Numbered from the stretch's first letter, positions 20,429 to 33,530 are shown. The stretch: DNA of 64,000 nt from Branchinecta lynchi (GCA_023053575.1 JAKZAP010000001.1:9254849-9318848), one strand, 5' to 3'. Program-made: numbers and translations. The notes: generated by a model not told the origin, from the sequence alone.

Positions 20429-23425
20429 GTGTTGCGAGAGCAACACTTTGGTTTTGTCCTGTTTTTTTTTTGTCCTGTTTTTTTTTTTTTTTTTTTTCCT
20501 ATGCCGCCAACATCATTTTATTCCTGGTAACTGGTAAGGGTCTAACCTGTGCGGTTTTTACGGAAAGTGTGGACCTTAGGCCGGATTGATGAATAGGGCA
20601 TTACATTTTGGAAAGCTCCATAGAACTCTTGCCTGAGGCCAAAAGGGATGGTTTTTGCTTGTCCTCGAGCTAGAGCCTACGGTGTGTGAAGTGAATTCGA
20701 GTTGCATAGCCCATGTCAGAGGGGACTATCTGCAGTTGTGCAGCCTACCTTTCCTTTCATCAAACAATGTTTCTGCTTTCGAGTGGAAAGCTCCGTTCTA
20801 GCACACAAGCAGACAGGCACCAGTTTCAAATTCAAGATGGACTAAAATCTGTAAGTGTTAAATAAATGCGTCAGTTACCTGGCCCCACAGCCAACGTATC
20901 TTCTTTAAGTGATAAATAGAAAAATTTACAGAAGCAAAAAAGTGGCTTTTTCCCACGGGTCCGAAAGTGCTGCCATCCATTGTTTCTACCCATTTCTGTT
21001 CGCGATTTCAACTGAGTTTACCATTCCAAATGGTATCAGATGTGCCTCTTAAACTTTAAAAGTTCTCTCATTGCTAAAGAAATTAGAGCTTATCCTTTGC
21101 TGCTTTCTAACCGGTGACGTTAGAAAGTTGGCTTACGGCAAGAATGTCAACTTTTGAACTAAGACAGGTGGAATTTTTTTGTCGACGGCAGTCGATAGCG
21201 ATTGATGAGCTGATCAAAGCATATCTCATCCATCTTTTGATGCAGAAATTGCTTCATGAGATACACCAGTTTGAAAGTTTCAAGTTGTTGACAACTTCAG
21301 TGGTAAGGTACAGACTGAAACCAAAAATAGGCGATACCAGTTGTGAGACATGTAGGGGACTTTTAAGCAACAGTCGACTGTTGGCTCATAATCATCTTCG
21401 GGGATGAGGGGTTTGCAGCTTTTGCTAGTTGGTGTAACTGTTATTTGTTTCCGGTGTATTCGATGGTAAGAACAATTTGGTTCCCAATTCTAAGACATGC
21501 AAGGACTTATAAGTAATAATCAGCTGTTATCATCTTCAGCGGTGAGGGGCTTGCAAATTTTGCTAGCTGGTGTACCCATTACTTGTTTCCGGTGAACCTG
21601 ATGTCCATCACAGGAGAGGGACTTTGTAAGAATCGGTTCACGAGGGGCTAGAAATTTGAGCAAATTGGTGCACACTGTATTCGATTTCTATAAATCTGAC
21701 GGTAAAGAAGTTTGTATCGATGGTCTATGTCTGTAACCTAGGGTTAACTGTTTGCGCAACTGGTACAAACGATAATGTGAAACAATGAGGTAGTTTCGTA
21801 ATAATTAATAGTGTCACCTATGATATTTTAATCCTGAAAAGCTATGGATAGCTTTATAATACCAATCAGAATATATAAGACATTGGACCAAGTTTTCATC
21901 CGTCACGATGTCTACGATTGAAAAGGATACGGTTCAACTGACTGCAAAGTCAATTTAGTCCCTTCTTCCGATATTCTTTTCTTGTTGTTATCAATAGCCC
22001 TGATGAGCTGATCAAACCATCCATTTTTGGTACAGAAATTTCTTTATGAGATACACCAGTGTTGAAAGTTTCAAGGGGTTGACAACTTCAGTAGTAAGGT
22101 ACACACTGAAACCAAAAATAGGCCGATACCAGTTGTGAGACATGTAGGGGACTTGTAAGCAAGAGTCGACTGTTAGATAATCATCTTCGGCAATGAGGGG
22201 TTTGGAGCTTTTGCTAGTTGGTGTACCTGTTATTTGTTTCCGGTGTATTCGATGGTAAGAACAATTTGATTCCCAATTGTAAGACATGCAAAGAACTTGT
22301 GAGTAATAATCGGCTGTTATGCAGCGATGAGGGGTTTGCAACTTTGGCTAGCTGGTATAGCCTACCCATTATTTGTTTCCGGTGAACTTGATGTCTATCG
22401 CGGGAGAAGGACGAATACAGAGTAGGAATCGTTTCATGAGGGGCTAGAAACTTGTGTAAATTGGTGCACACTGTATTCGATTTCTATAAATCTGACGGTA
22501 AGAAAGTCTGTATCGATGGTCTATCGCTGCAACCTAGAATTAACTGTTTACACAACGGAATGTAAAACAATGAGGTACACACTGAAACAAAAAATAGGCG
22601 ATACCAGTTGTGAGACATGTAGGTAGGGGACTTTTAAGCAAGAGTCGACTGTTAGCTCATAATCATCTTCGGCGATGAGGGTTTTGCAGCTTTTGCTAGT
22701 TGGTGTACCTGTTATTTGTTTCCGGTGTACTCGATGGTGAGAACAATTTGGTTCCCAATTGTAAGATAGGCAAGGAACTTGTAAGTAATACTCACCTGTT
22801 ATCATCTTTCGCGATGAGGGGTTTGCAACTTTTGCTAGCTGGTGTACCCACTATTTGTTTCCGGTGAACTTGATGTCTATCACGGGAGAGGGACTTGTAA
22901 GTAGATTGGTGCACATTGTATTCGATTTCTAGAAATCTAAAGTTTGTATCGATAGTCTACCGCTGTAAACTAGGATCAATTGTTTACGCAACGGGTACAA
23001 ACGATAATGTAAAACAATGAGATAGTTTCGTAATAATTAATAATGTCATCTATGGTATTTTAATCTTGAAAAGTTACGCATAGCCTTATAATACCAACTA
23101 GATATTGTCCCAAGTTTTCATCCGTCACGATGTCTACGATTGAAAACGATAAAGTTCAACTGACTACAAAGTCAATTTGGTCCCTTCTTCCGATATTCTT
23201 TTGTTGTTGTTTTTACAACGCAGAGGAATAGCCTTTGGTCATGTGATTACTGATTGTGTTCTTCTTAGAACATACCGTTTTATAAGCTTCGTTAAGTTGA
23301 CAACTTCAGTATTTAACCGACAGCGAAGAAACAAAACAAAAATGTTGCTCTCGCAAAACTTTAGTCGGCGAAGCCGGACAAAGGTTGCCGCAACACTTCA
23401 CGTTGCCTAGGCAACGTAGGTCTAG
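20429..23425 (+). mobile_element. Family A Helentron-like element, copy A1, both ends
   Basis: It starts GTGTTGCGAGAGCAACAC, then TTTGGTTTTGTCC and poly-T. An inverse copy of the 28-bp start (three mismatches) lies subterminally at 23,332-23,359. The 3' end has the 18-bp palindrome ACGTTGCCTAGGCAACGT (23,400-23,417), then AGGTCTAG. The base before the element is T and the next bases after it are TT. Subterminal inverted repeats, a 5' microsatellite, internal tandem modules, a 3' stem-loop and insertion between T and T are described traits of Helentrons. No Rep/helicase is encoded, so this would be a non-autonomous copy. Internal ~0.8-kb modules start at about 21,208 and 22,007. Confidence 0.65.
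23400..23417. other. Terminal stem-loop palindrome of family A copy A1
   Basis: ACGTTGCCTAGGCAACGT is a perfect palindrome four bases before the terminal CTAG. In copy A2 (29,700-29,717) the centre is CCCGGG instead of CCTAGG, so two paired bases changed together and the palindrome was kept. Confidence 0.75.
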
Positions 23426-24839
23426 TTCTTCAGGGAAATGGTCGGAGCAGAAGAGTCGTAGTTGTTCTGCATTGATTCTGTCTAGGCTTCAAGTTTGTCT
23501 TTTCTGTCATTATCCTTATCTTTTTGGAGAGTCTCAGGCGATTCCATCTTTCCGCGAGAGCTGTGATGCGATAAGCCGCACCGGCTTTGAAGGAACACAA
23601 TTTTCCCGGATTATCTTTTGAGTCAAAATCCCCGAAGGGGATTCGGAGATTATATTCATTTCCAAGTAACGTCATTATTGAGCAGAGACTTATTATTGTT
23701 AATTGGAGGGGTCTTTTGCAGAGTCTTTGATAAATGCTCAAGACACAAAAGGCGCTCCTTTAGCTGTTTTGGGTTTCTATGGTCGTTGTAACCACAGCAG
23801 AAGCCCAGGTCTGGCAACTTCGGTGCGCTGTCAAATGCTTGTGTATGGACTGCTCATTTCCATTTGACTGAATGAGATGAGGTGGTTTGTCATTATAGTA
23901 AGAAGCTGCCGTTTTGTCCTTGAGTGAGGCGTTCTACTGTGTTCCAGGCTCCCCGTTTCCAGTTTGTCACCGGTGACACGTCGGCGAAAATTCACTGAGA
24001 GCCTCATATTATTCGGTAGTCTTTCTATACCAAAACAACTCGGTATAATAGCAAGACTACGGTTGTTAGCCTAGACAGAATCCCGAACATGCCATCGGTC
24101 TATGCTTATTTGGTATAATAATTGGGATTCAGTAATTTATTCGGTATAACTGCCAGAATTCGGGAGTTACCACGAACCTCGGAACCCACGAACCTATATA
24201 TGATTTCACCGATACTTTTATTTTGGATACCAAAAAGAAGATCCAATCATCGATGTTTCGAAAATTCCGCCTGCGCCGCTTTTCGTAATAGTCTTGATTT
24301 TGTAGAAGGGCACAAACATTAAAAGCTAGATTCTGGATGGAAATAGTTAAATTTGGAATTTTGGAAAATTTTGGAATTTTGGAAAATTTGGAAATAGTTA
24401 AATCTTGCCTGCGGCGCTCACTTTATGTGATGTTGGGCATTGTTGACTAGACTGCAGTAGCCCCTGTTGCCGGAACGTCGCTCAATCCGGTTACTCGATC
24501 TTCTTAGAGTTACGATGTGTAATCCAGGGTAAATGATAGAATTTGTAAGAGAAGAAGTTAAATTTTAGCTTACAGGAAAAAAAAATGGATTACGAAAATT
24601 TTTGCCGGTGCTCGACTTAGTTTCTCTTGGCTATAACAGATAGAAGCTGTTACTGCAATAGTGCCCGGCAATATATTCTCCAAGTGGGATTTGCCAAAAC
24701 ACCGCCTGATAGTTGGCCATCGTCTGATATGCTGCCCCTTAATGTTACTCTTCCTGCGTAATCCTTTCTGTTCCGTAATTTAAAGCTCGAATTCTCAGTT
24801 TCTAGGATTCGGTAGAAATTTTGAGAGATTCGGAGAGAT
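23426..24839. other. No gene; short repeats
   Basis: Repeats of GGTATAA around 24,045-24,150, a GGAATTTTGGAAAATT run at 24,354-24,395, and a TTTTGGATACCAAAA hairpin near 24,222 that resembles a diverged family B terminus. GCCTGCGGCGC-type phrases occur at 24,268 and 24,406. No gene recognised. Confidence 0.4.
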
Positions 24840-25488
24840 TTGAGACTTGCGACGCCCCCGTGTATGTTTCCCCTACATTGCATCTCTATCAGAGCCACAC
24901 AAAGCAGCAAAGAACTGCAGGCTGTCGATGGAGAAAGATGTCTTGGGATTATCGTTGATCATCAGCTGAGTTCAATGCTAACAACAAAAAGACTGTCTCT
25001 GTCTTTGGCCTCCTTAAAAGAACTATATCCAGTAGATCTCCTCACGTTTTCCTGAAGTTGTACAAGGCCCTTGTCAGACCAGTGGTTGATATGGAATGTG
25101 ACTAGCATTACCAGGGTTTAAGGGTGACGTAAAGCTCCTAGAAGGAGTGCAAAGGAGAGCCACAAGGATAATAACAAACATGAAAGATAAATTCTATGAA
25201 CAACGTCTGAAGGAGCTGAAACTGACTACACTTGTTTTTCATAAGCCCCAATTTGTATGTCCATTGTCCAGAGCGTTGGCTCAGATAGAATGGGACACTT
25301 CTTTAAGCCATCTGTCAGAACCCGACAACGACAACAGTTCTTCTCATGTCGAGTTGTCAACAAATGGAACAGCCCTGACCAATGAAACGGTATCAGCACC
25401 CAACGAGGAAGTCTTCAAAAAGTCACTAGATGGAGAGTGGAATGATGTGCTCTTGAAGTACTACTGGGACGCATCTGATGCCTAACAA
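24840..25488 (+). pseudogene. Degraded CR1/L2-like LINE, 3' part of reverse transcriptase ORF
   Basis: Reading across frames, the conserved C-terminal blocks of non-LTR retrotransposon ORF2 appear in the right order: CLGIIVDHQLS, LYKALVRP, VKLLEGVQRRATRI, YEQRLKELKL, CRVVNKWN and VSAPNEEVFKKSLDGEW. These follow the reverse-transcriptase core in CR1/L2-type elements. Several stops and frameshifts (for example after 25,050 and 25,370) break the frame, and the segment between YEQRLKELKL and VVNKWN is shorter than usual. The catalytic core with YxDD is absent, so this is a 5'-truncated dead copy ending shortly after the TAA near 25,483. No other part of the LINE is seen nearby. Confidence 0.8.
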
Positions 25489-25599
25489 ATCATAACATCA
25501 CCAATGACTGAGCGATTCAACAGACCAAGCGATTCAACTATTCAACACTGATCTTAATTCGCTCCGAAGTGCGAATTAACGTAATCAAATTTAGACAAA

Positions 25600-25998
25600 T
25601 ATTTATTTGACTTTTACCACATTTGTGGTTTCGGCCAGATTCCGGTTGAAGTACTTTGTCGACAAGCAAATAGAGTTCAAAAGCGGATTCATCATGTTAA
25701 GTCTGTTATTCTAATAAAAATAGAAGTTAGAATAAAATAGAAGATAGAATAGAAGTAAAAATAGAAATGGATTCAGTATAAATGTTTACCCCTATATCGG
25801 ATCCCTAACCGATCGATCTAATTGTCCAGCAAGAAAACAAAGTTAAATCTCTAATTCACAAAAAAACTTGTCACTTCTATCAAATTTGAAAAGCAAAGTC
25901 CAGGTATCAGTTTAACACCTCTTCACCATCTTGCTAACAGAGGGGCAACTTTAGGAAATCATAGGTATCCCGCCGCATACATTTTCTGATCCCCAAAA
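25600..25998 (+). mobile_element. Old, diverged family B-like copy
   Basis: Order of landmarks matches family B with low identity: TGGTTTCGGCCAGATTCCGG, TTTACCCCTATATCGGAT, TTGTCCAGCAAG, then AATCATAGGTATCCCGCCGC and TTCTGATCCCCAAAAG where B has TTTTGGGATCCCAAAA. The start is lost. It lies directly upstream of copy A2. Confidence 0.55.
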
Positions 25999-26034
25999 GA
26001 ATTTCAATGAAGCTGGTAGGTAATGTAGTTTATT

Positions 26035-29000
26035 GTGTTGCGAGAGCAACACTTTGGTTTTGTCCTCGTTTTTTTTTTTTTTTTTTTTTTTTTCCTATGA
26101 CTCCGATTTCATTTTATTCCTGGTAACTGAGAAGGGTCTAACCTGTGCGGTTTTTACGGAAAGTGTGGACCTTAGGCCGGATTGATGAATATGACATTAC
26201 ATTTTGGAAAGCTCCGTAGAACTCTTGCCTGGGGCCAATAAGGATGGTTTTTGCTTGTCATCGAGCCAGAGCCTACGGTTTGCGAAGTGAAGTGGAGTTG
26301 TATAGCCTATGTCAGAGAGGACTATCTGAAGTTGTGTAGCGAACCTTTCGTTTCATCAAAAGATGTTTCTGCTTTCCAGTGGAAAGCTCCGTTCTAGCAC
26401 GCAAGCAGGCAGGCACCAGTTTCAAATTGAAGATGGACTAAAATCTATAAGTGTTAAATATATGCGGCAGTTACCCGGCCCCACAGCCAACATATCTTCT
26501 TTGAGTGATGAATAGAAAAATCTACAGAGACAAAAAAGTGGCTTTTTCCCACGGGTCCGAAAGTGCTGCCATCTATTGTTTCTGTCCATGTCTGCGACGA
26601 TTTCAGCTGAGTTTATAATTTTTTTTTTTTGCACTTTGGTTTGTGGTAGAGTAACGGTATCAGATGAGCCTCTTAAACTTTAAAAGTTCTCTCATTGCTA
26701 AAGAAACTAGAGCTTATCCTTTGCTCCTTTCTAAGTCGTGACGTTAGAAAGTTGGCCTACGGCAAAAAAGTCAACTTTTGAACTAAGACAGGTAGAATTT
26801 TTTTTTCGACGGCAATCGATAGCCATTGATGAGCTGATCAAAGTATATGTCATCCATTTTTTGGTACAAAAATTCCTTCATGAGATACACCAGTTTGAAA
26901 ATTTCAAAGGGGTTGACAACTTCATAGTAAGGTACATTGAAACCAAAAATAGGCCATACCAGTTATGATACATATTGGGGACTTTTAAGCAACAGTCGAC
27001 TGTTAGCCCATAATCATCTTCGGTAATGAGGGCTTTTGTTAGTTGGTATACCTGTTATTTGTTTCCGGTGTATTCGATGGTAAGAACAATTTGGTTCCCA
27101 ATGGCAAGATATGCAAGGGACTTGTAAGTAATAATCGGCTGTTATGCTACAATCATCTTCTGCGATGATGGGTTTGCAGCTTTTGCTAACTGGAGTACCC
27201 ACTATTTGTTTCCGGTTATCTTAATGTATATCACGGGAGAGGGACTTGTAAGTAGGAATCGGTTCACGAGGGGCTAGGAATTTTTGCAAATGGGTGCACA
27301 TTGTATTCGATTTCTATAAATCTGACGGTAAGAAAGTTTGTGTCGATGGTCTATCAGTGTAACCGAGGATTAACTGTTTACACAACGGATACAAACGAAA
27401 ATGTAAAGCAATGAGGTAGTTTCATAATAATTAGTAGTGTCATCTATGGTATTTTAATCCTGAAAAGTTACGGATAGGTTTCTATTACCAACTAGATTAT
27501 ATAAGATATTGTACCAAGTTTTCATCCGTCACGATGTCTACGATTGAAAAGGATAACGTACAACTGACTGCAAAGTTAATTTAGTCCCTTCTTCCTATAT
27601 TATTTTGTTGTTGTTTTTACAACGCTGAAGAATACCTTTTGATCATATGATTAATTTTTTTAGAACATCCCGTTTAAAAAGCTTATGCAATAATCATCTT
27701 CAGCGATGAGGGGCTTACAACTTTTGATAGCTGGTGTATCCATTATTTGTTTCCCGTGAATTTGATGTCAATAACGGGAGACGGACTTGTAAGTAAGAAT
27801 CGGTTCACGAGGGGCTAGAAATTTTTGAAAATTGGTGCACATTGTATTCGATTTCTGTAAATATGACAGTAAGAAAGTTTGTATCGATGGTCTATCGCTA
27901 TAACCAAGGATTAACTGTTTACGCAACGGGTACAAACGATACGGTAATGTAAAACAATAAGGCAATTTTGTAATAATTAATAGTGTCATCTATGGTATTT
28001 TAATCCTGAAAAGTTACGGATAGCTTTATAATATCAACTAGATTATATAAGATAGTGTTCCAAGTTTTCATCCATCACGATATCTACGATTGAAAAGGAT
28101 AAAGTTCAACTTCGACGACAATCGATAGCCGCTGATGAGCTGATCAAAGTATATGACATCCATTTTTTGGTAAAAAAAAATTCCTTTATGAGATACACCA
28201 GTTTGAAAGTTTCAAGGGGTTGACAACTTCAGTAGTAAGGTACACACTGAAACCAAAAATAGGCGATACCAGTTGTGAGACATTTAGGGGACTTGTACGC
28301 GACAGGCGACTGTTAGCTCATAATCATCTTCGGCAATGAGGGGTTTGCAGCTCTCGCTAGTTGGCGTACCTGTCATTTGATGAACAATTTGTTTCCCAAA
28401 TGTAAAACATGCAAGGGACTTGTAAGTAATAATCGGCTGTTATGCTACACAAATCTTCAGCGATGAGAGGTTTTCAACTTTTGCTAGTCGGTGTACCCAT
28501 TATTTTTATCCGGTGAACTTGATGTCTATCACGGGAAAGGGACTTGTCAGTAGAATCGGTGGACGAGGGGCTAGAAATTTGTGCAAATTGTTGCACATTG
28601 TATTCGATTTATCTAAATCTGACGGAGAAAAAGTTTGTATCGTTGGTCTATCGCTGTAACCTAGGATTGACTGTTAACGCAACGGGTACAAACGATACTG
28701 TAATGTAAAACAAGGTAGTTTCGTAATAATTAATAGTGTCATCTATGGTATTTTAATCCTAAGAAGTTACGGATAGCTTTATAATACCAACTAGATTATA
28801 TAGGATATTATTCCAAGTTTTCATCCGTCACGATGTCTACGATTGAAAAGGATATAGTTCAACTGACTGCAAAGTCAATTTAGTCCCTTTTTCCGATATG
28901 CTTTTGTTGTGGTTATGACAATCGATAGCCCTTGAAGAGCTGATCAAAATATATGCCATCCATTCTTTTGAACAAAAATCCTTCATGAGATAAAAACCAG

Positions 29001-29725
29001 TTTGAAAGTTTCAAGGGGTTGACAACTTCAGGAGTAAGGTACACACTGAAACCAAAAATAGGCGATACCAGTTGCGAGACATGTAAAGGACTTGTAAGCA
29101 ACAGTCGACTGTAAGCAACAGTCGACTGTTAGCTCATAATCATCTTCGGCAACGAGGAGTTTGCAGCTTTTGCTAGGTGGTATACCTGTTATTTGTCTCA
29201 GGTGTATTCGATGGTAAGAACAATTTTGTTCCCAATTGTAAGACATGCATGGGACTTGTAAGTAAGATCGGTTCACGAGGGGCTAGAAATTTTTGAAAAT
29301 TGGTGCACATTGTATTCGATTTCTGTAAATATGACAGTAAGAAAGTTTGTATCGATGGTCTATCGCTATAACCTAGGATTAACTGTTTACGCAACGGGTA
29401 CAAACGATACGGTAATGTAAACCAAGCAGGTAGTTTTGTAATAATTAATAGTGTCATCTATGGTATTTTAATCCTGAAACGTTACGGATAGCCTTCTTCC
29501 GATATTGTTTTGTTGTTGGTTTTACAACGCTAAACAACAGCTTTTGATTATGTGATTATTCTTTTTAGAACATACCGTTTTAAAAGCTTCGATAAGTTGA
29601 CAATTTCAGCATTTAACCGACAGCGAAGAAACAAAACCAAAGTGTTGCTCTCGCAACACTTTAGCCGGCGAAGCCGGACAAAGGTTGCCGCAACACTTCA
29701 CGTTGCCCGGGCAACGTAGGTCTAG
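26035..29725 (+). mobile_element. Family A Helentron-like element, copy A2, best preserved
   Basis: The 5' end GTGTTGCGAGAGCAACAC (26,035) is followed by TTTGGTTTTG, TCCTCG and poly-T. The exact inverse of the first 28 bp is at 29,632-29,659. The 3' palindrome ACGTTGCCCGGGCAACGT (29,700-29,717) is followed by AGGTCTAG, and T flanks both sides. Module starts GAGCTGATCAAAG recur at about 26,830, 28,135 and 28,937. Recurrent short minus-strand ORFs (for example 29,173-29,457) come from the modules. No Rep/helicase gene is present. Its 5' 400 bp are closest to copy A0 at 1-439. Confidence 0.7.
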
Positions 29726-29930
29726 TTAGTATTAGCTTTGATAGTGTAAAATTATCCTTTGGGTCAATTTGTCATTTAGTGAGTATTTGAAAATGGCAAC
29801 TAAGCGGTATCTGGATTAACCCTTAGTTTGTGTTTGATTCAGTGCAGAATGCGCAACATGTGCCCGTTCCATTGTAAAATGCGGATCTTCTTGAAAAAGT
29901 ATCAAATTGAGTAACACTTACCCTAGGTTC
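29726..29930. other. Spacer between A2 and the Harbinger-type element
   Basis: No recognisable feature apart from the TTA at 29,928-29,930, which is the left target duplication of the next element. Confidence 0.4.
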
Positions 29931-31249
29931 ACATAGACGTTCACACTGAGGCGATATCGGCCATCACCGAGATTTCCGTCGCCAAAATCGGCGATTTCTG
30001 TTGCTTTGTCAGGCGATTTTCAGTGTTGGGAAAATTTAACTGTAATCGGGCGACAGTACGATTTTATGCACGCAACAGCAACATGGACGGCCATTTTGAT
30101 GATTGACTTTTAGAAAAATCAATTATTTTTTATTATTTTAAAGGACCTATTTTACCTATAATACGAACGCAATCTACTTCCATAATCACTCCATGGATTT
30201 CTAAACCCGGAGATCCCAGTTTCGTATGGTACATTCTAACCCCTCTAACAAAACCACGTTATGTAAATTTTTTCCCTGTTTTTGCTATAAGTCAACGAGT
30301 CGCGGAAAAGGCTTAAAACAGCCAAACCGTGGTTATTTGTTGAAAGTACAGCCTAGTTTTAGAGTATTCAAATATTTAAAAAACTGTTAAAGTTCAATGG
30401 GCACATCAAACTACCCCAATCCCACTCTGTAACAACCTAGGAACAATGCTTACCCCCTAGATCAGCAGCTTTTTAAGCAGTTTCTCTCTGTGATATTTCA
30501 AAGCGAATTTTTTTAGGCCAGTACATGCTCAATTTACTAGCTTGGACAAAGATAAAAGTGATGTTTCTTATAATACTTAGTAGACCTTTATTTTATGTAT
30601 AGCCTAAATCAGCTTGTATAATTCATATTTGAATAGGTTATTTGTTTTTGAATGATTTGTGTAGCTATGTTATTTTTTATGAGCTTATTGCATATTCTGG
30701 TACATTTTATAAAGCAAGTTAATCAAGCTTTACAACACTATTCCACAAAGAAAAACTTTTAATAGGCACTTTTTGCCATAGAACTTCTGATGAAACATTA
30801 GAACAATCAGGTAAACTGCATCAAGCTTGACTTTGGTGACATCTCAAATATGTCTTTTTCTATCAAGCATTACTGGGAGTTTTTGAATTTCCTGCCACGA
30901 TATCCCAGCTCCTAAGATTTGGATCGCCGAAATCCCAGAGAGGTCACAGACAAGGGACAACAAGAAAATGGCCGATTTTTGTAGCGCCTTCTAATGGAAG
31001 TTGGAAATGTTTATTTGTGAAGCATTTAATACAAAGTAAAGCATTAGAAGTGTCCGTTGTGCTTTAAGTTGAAGAGTAAAGAGTGCGAGGGGTCCTTTAA
31101 GGGTTATTTTTAGTTATTTTAATTATTTTTCGCGTTAAATTCTGTTGCCGACGAAAATTTAGTGTGAACATCCATGCGATAAAAATCTTCTGTCGCTGCG
31201 ACTGAAAAATCTCGTTCATCGCTGCGATTTGCTCTGTGTGAACCTAGGG
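29931..31249. mobile_element. Non-autonomous PIF/Harbinger-type element, TTA duplication
   Basis: The left end CCCTAGGTTCACA and the right end TGTGAACCTAGGG are perfect 13-bp inverse copies. They are flanked by TTA at 29,928-29,930 and 31,250-31,252. A 3-bp TWA-type duplication is characteristic of PIF/Harbinger. Inside each end are GTTCACACTRA and several GCGATTT/GTCGC phrases in inverted orientation. The 1.3-kb interior has no ORF of note, so it would rely on a transposase from elsewhere. Its ends differ from those of the large Harbinger at 50,147, so that enzyme is not an obvious partner. Confidence 0.75.
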
Positions 31250-31590
31250 TTACTCTGTTTCTAAAATCGCGACCTAATTCATGGATGTGGTCCCTACTAG
31301 GCAGGAAGTGTCTCTGCGTCTTATTTATTTTCCTTTAGACTCTTCCCCCTTGCTAATGTCTTGCAGCACTTGCCAAGGAATATGAATGATACGAGCACCC
31401 TGCTGGGCCTTCCTGCCGGAATGCCTGGGAAATTACTCTTGAAAGCCGTCGAAGACCGCTTTCGCCATCCCACTTTGTATGTATTGCTTGGCAGATTAGT
31501 CCAGTTCATTATGAGGAGGGAGAACTAGAGTTTCGGACATTTAATTCCAGCGTTGCCGCCAGACTGTAGCAGAACAGAATTAGGGTACTT
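31250..31590. other. No feature recognised
   Basis: Short stretch between the Harbinger-type element and copy C2, with no recognisable gene or repeat. Confidence 0.4.
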
Positions 31591-33530
31591 ATGGCACTTG
31601 TCTTCCGGCCAAGTGCCATATACCGACCACCTTTCCGTCTGTTGGTCGGACAGTCCGGTGATGGCGAGTTAGGGTACTTCCAGATGTGCTAGGACGATAA
31701 AACTTAATAGGCATATTAGGGACTCGACAAAATAACTTGGAAATAGTCACTTCCCCGATCCGACCATCGTGGGGGGAGTGGAGGGAGGGGGAATCTAAAA
31801 TCTTCAGGTGTCTTTGGAACAGGTGATGGTATTTTAATGAAATTTGATATTTGGAATGAGCTTGTGTCTTAATGTTCTATTTCAAATCGAGACCAGATCC
31901 CATGAGTTTGGAGGGGGGGGGGAGTCCGAGTAGGGAACCGGTAATCTTGTGACAGGCGTAGAGTGGACCTACCAGGATGACACTTGCTAGCACAAGTACT
32001 AAATACATCGTTGATAGTACTGGATCAGATTCTGGCACTATGGGGGGAGTGTGTGGGGAGGGGGGGGGGGGGGATCCGTAATTTCGGTGATATTTTACCG
32101 TTGCAAAATGGATAAGTCAGCTACCTTTTATTAGAGCTATATTTCGGCCCTTATTGGCAAGGGTCCTCTTCAGGCTCAAGCTGCTCAAGTTGGAAAATGA
32201 ACTTGTGGAAAAACAATGAAAGATTTGAAAGATCTGATTTTATGAACTTCTTCTCTGAAAATTGGTTGGAGTTAAAGCTGGTGCTGTGATTTTATTCTGG
32301 GCACGGCTGCTGTTTTTGCTGTTCGATTGGGTCGTCGGAAGGGTTGAGATTCTCCTGAATTTTGGTTTTGGAGTCAACTGTCTCTTCTTCTTCTTTCCAG
32401 CTATGATGGATATTTATCGGCGGCGTGTATGGGCGATTTGATTATCCGTTCCGTTTTCCACCGTCAAATATGATTCGGAGTCAGCTTGAGCTGACGGACT
32501 ATCTATTTCGGTGATCCGGGGTCAAGGTACTTCCAGGTGGGCTAGGACGATGGAACTTGGCAGGCGTATCAGAGACCCAACCAGATTAACTTGAAAAGAG
32601 TCAGTTTCCCTAATCCGACCATCGTTGGGGGGGGGAGTGGAGGGAGGGGAATCCGGAATCTTGAGGTATGTAGCTTTGGAACGGGTGATCAAATCTTAGT
32701 GAAACTTGATATTTGGAATGACACTGCGTCTCATTTGTCCCATCTCAAGTCCGGACCAGATCCGATGAATGTGTGGGGGAGGGGGAGTCGGAGGGAGGAA
32801 TCGGAAATCTTGTGACATGACACGCTTAGAGTGGAGCTATCAGGATGAAACTTGGTGTGAAGAACCAGCACAAGCACTAGATACATCATTGACAGAACTG
32901 GATCGGATTTGGGTACTATGGGAGGAGTTGGAGGGGGGGGGGGCTCCGGAATTACGGTGATCCGGAGTTAAGGTACTTCCAGGTGGACTAGGACAAAGAA
33001 GCTTGGCAGGCTTACCAGAGACCCGAAAGAAATAGAAAACCGTGATTTTCGAGTTCTCAGCCCGACCAGATTAACTTGCAGGTAGTCAGCTCCCCAATCC
33101 AACCATCGTTAGGGGAGTGGAGGGAGGGAGAATCCTGGATCGTATGGTATGTATAACTTTCGAACAGGTGATCGGATCTTAAAGAAACTTGCTTTTTGCA
33201 AAGATCTCGTATCTTAGAGGTCCGATTTCAAGTCCAGACTGGATCCGATGAATATGTGTGTGTGTGTGTGTGGGGGGGGGGGGGGGGTAGAAAGCTTATG
33301 ACACGCTTAGAGTGGAGCGATCGGGAAGAAACTTGGTGGGAAGCACAAGAACTAAGTACATCGGTGAGAGAAACGGACGGATTCGGGCACTGTGGAAGGT
33401 GGGGGGGGGGGGGGGGGTAGTTAAAGTACTTCAAGATATGCCAGGACGATGAAACTTGGCTGGAACATTAGAGACTCGACAAGATCGTCTTAGCAATTGT
33501 CACTTCCCAGATCGGACCGTCCCTTAAAGT
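31591..33530 (-). mobile_element. Family C element, copy C2, 5' end lost
   Basis: On the minus strand it ends in the terminal hairpin (CTTGGCC…CAAGTGCCAT at 31,591-31,621). The repeated units with GGATGAAACTTGG, CCGATCCGACCATCGT and G tracts follow. A normal CAAGAGC start is not found on the right, where a different ~117-bp tandem repeat begins at 33,531. Short ORFs in G-rich parts are by-products. Confidence 0.6.
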
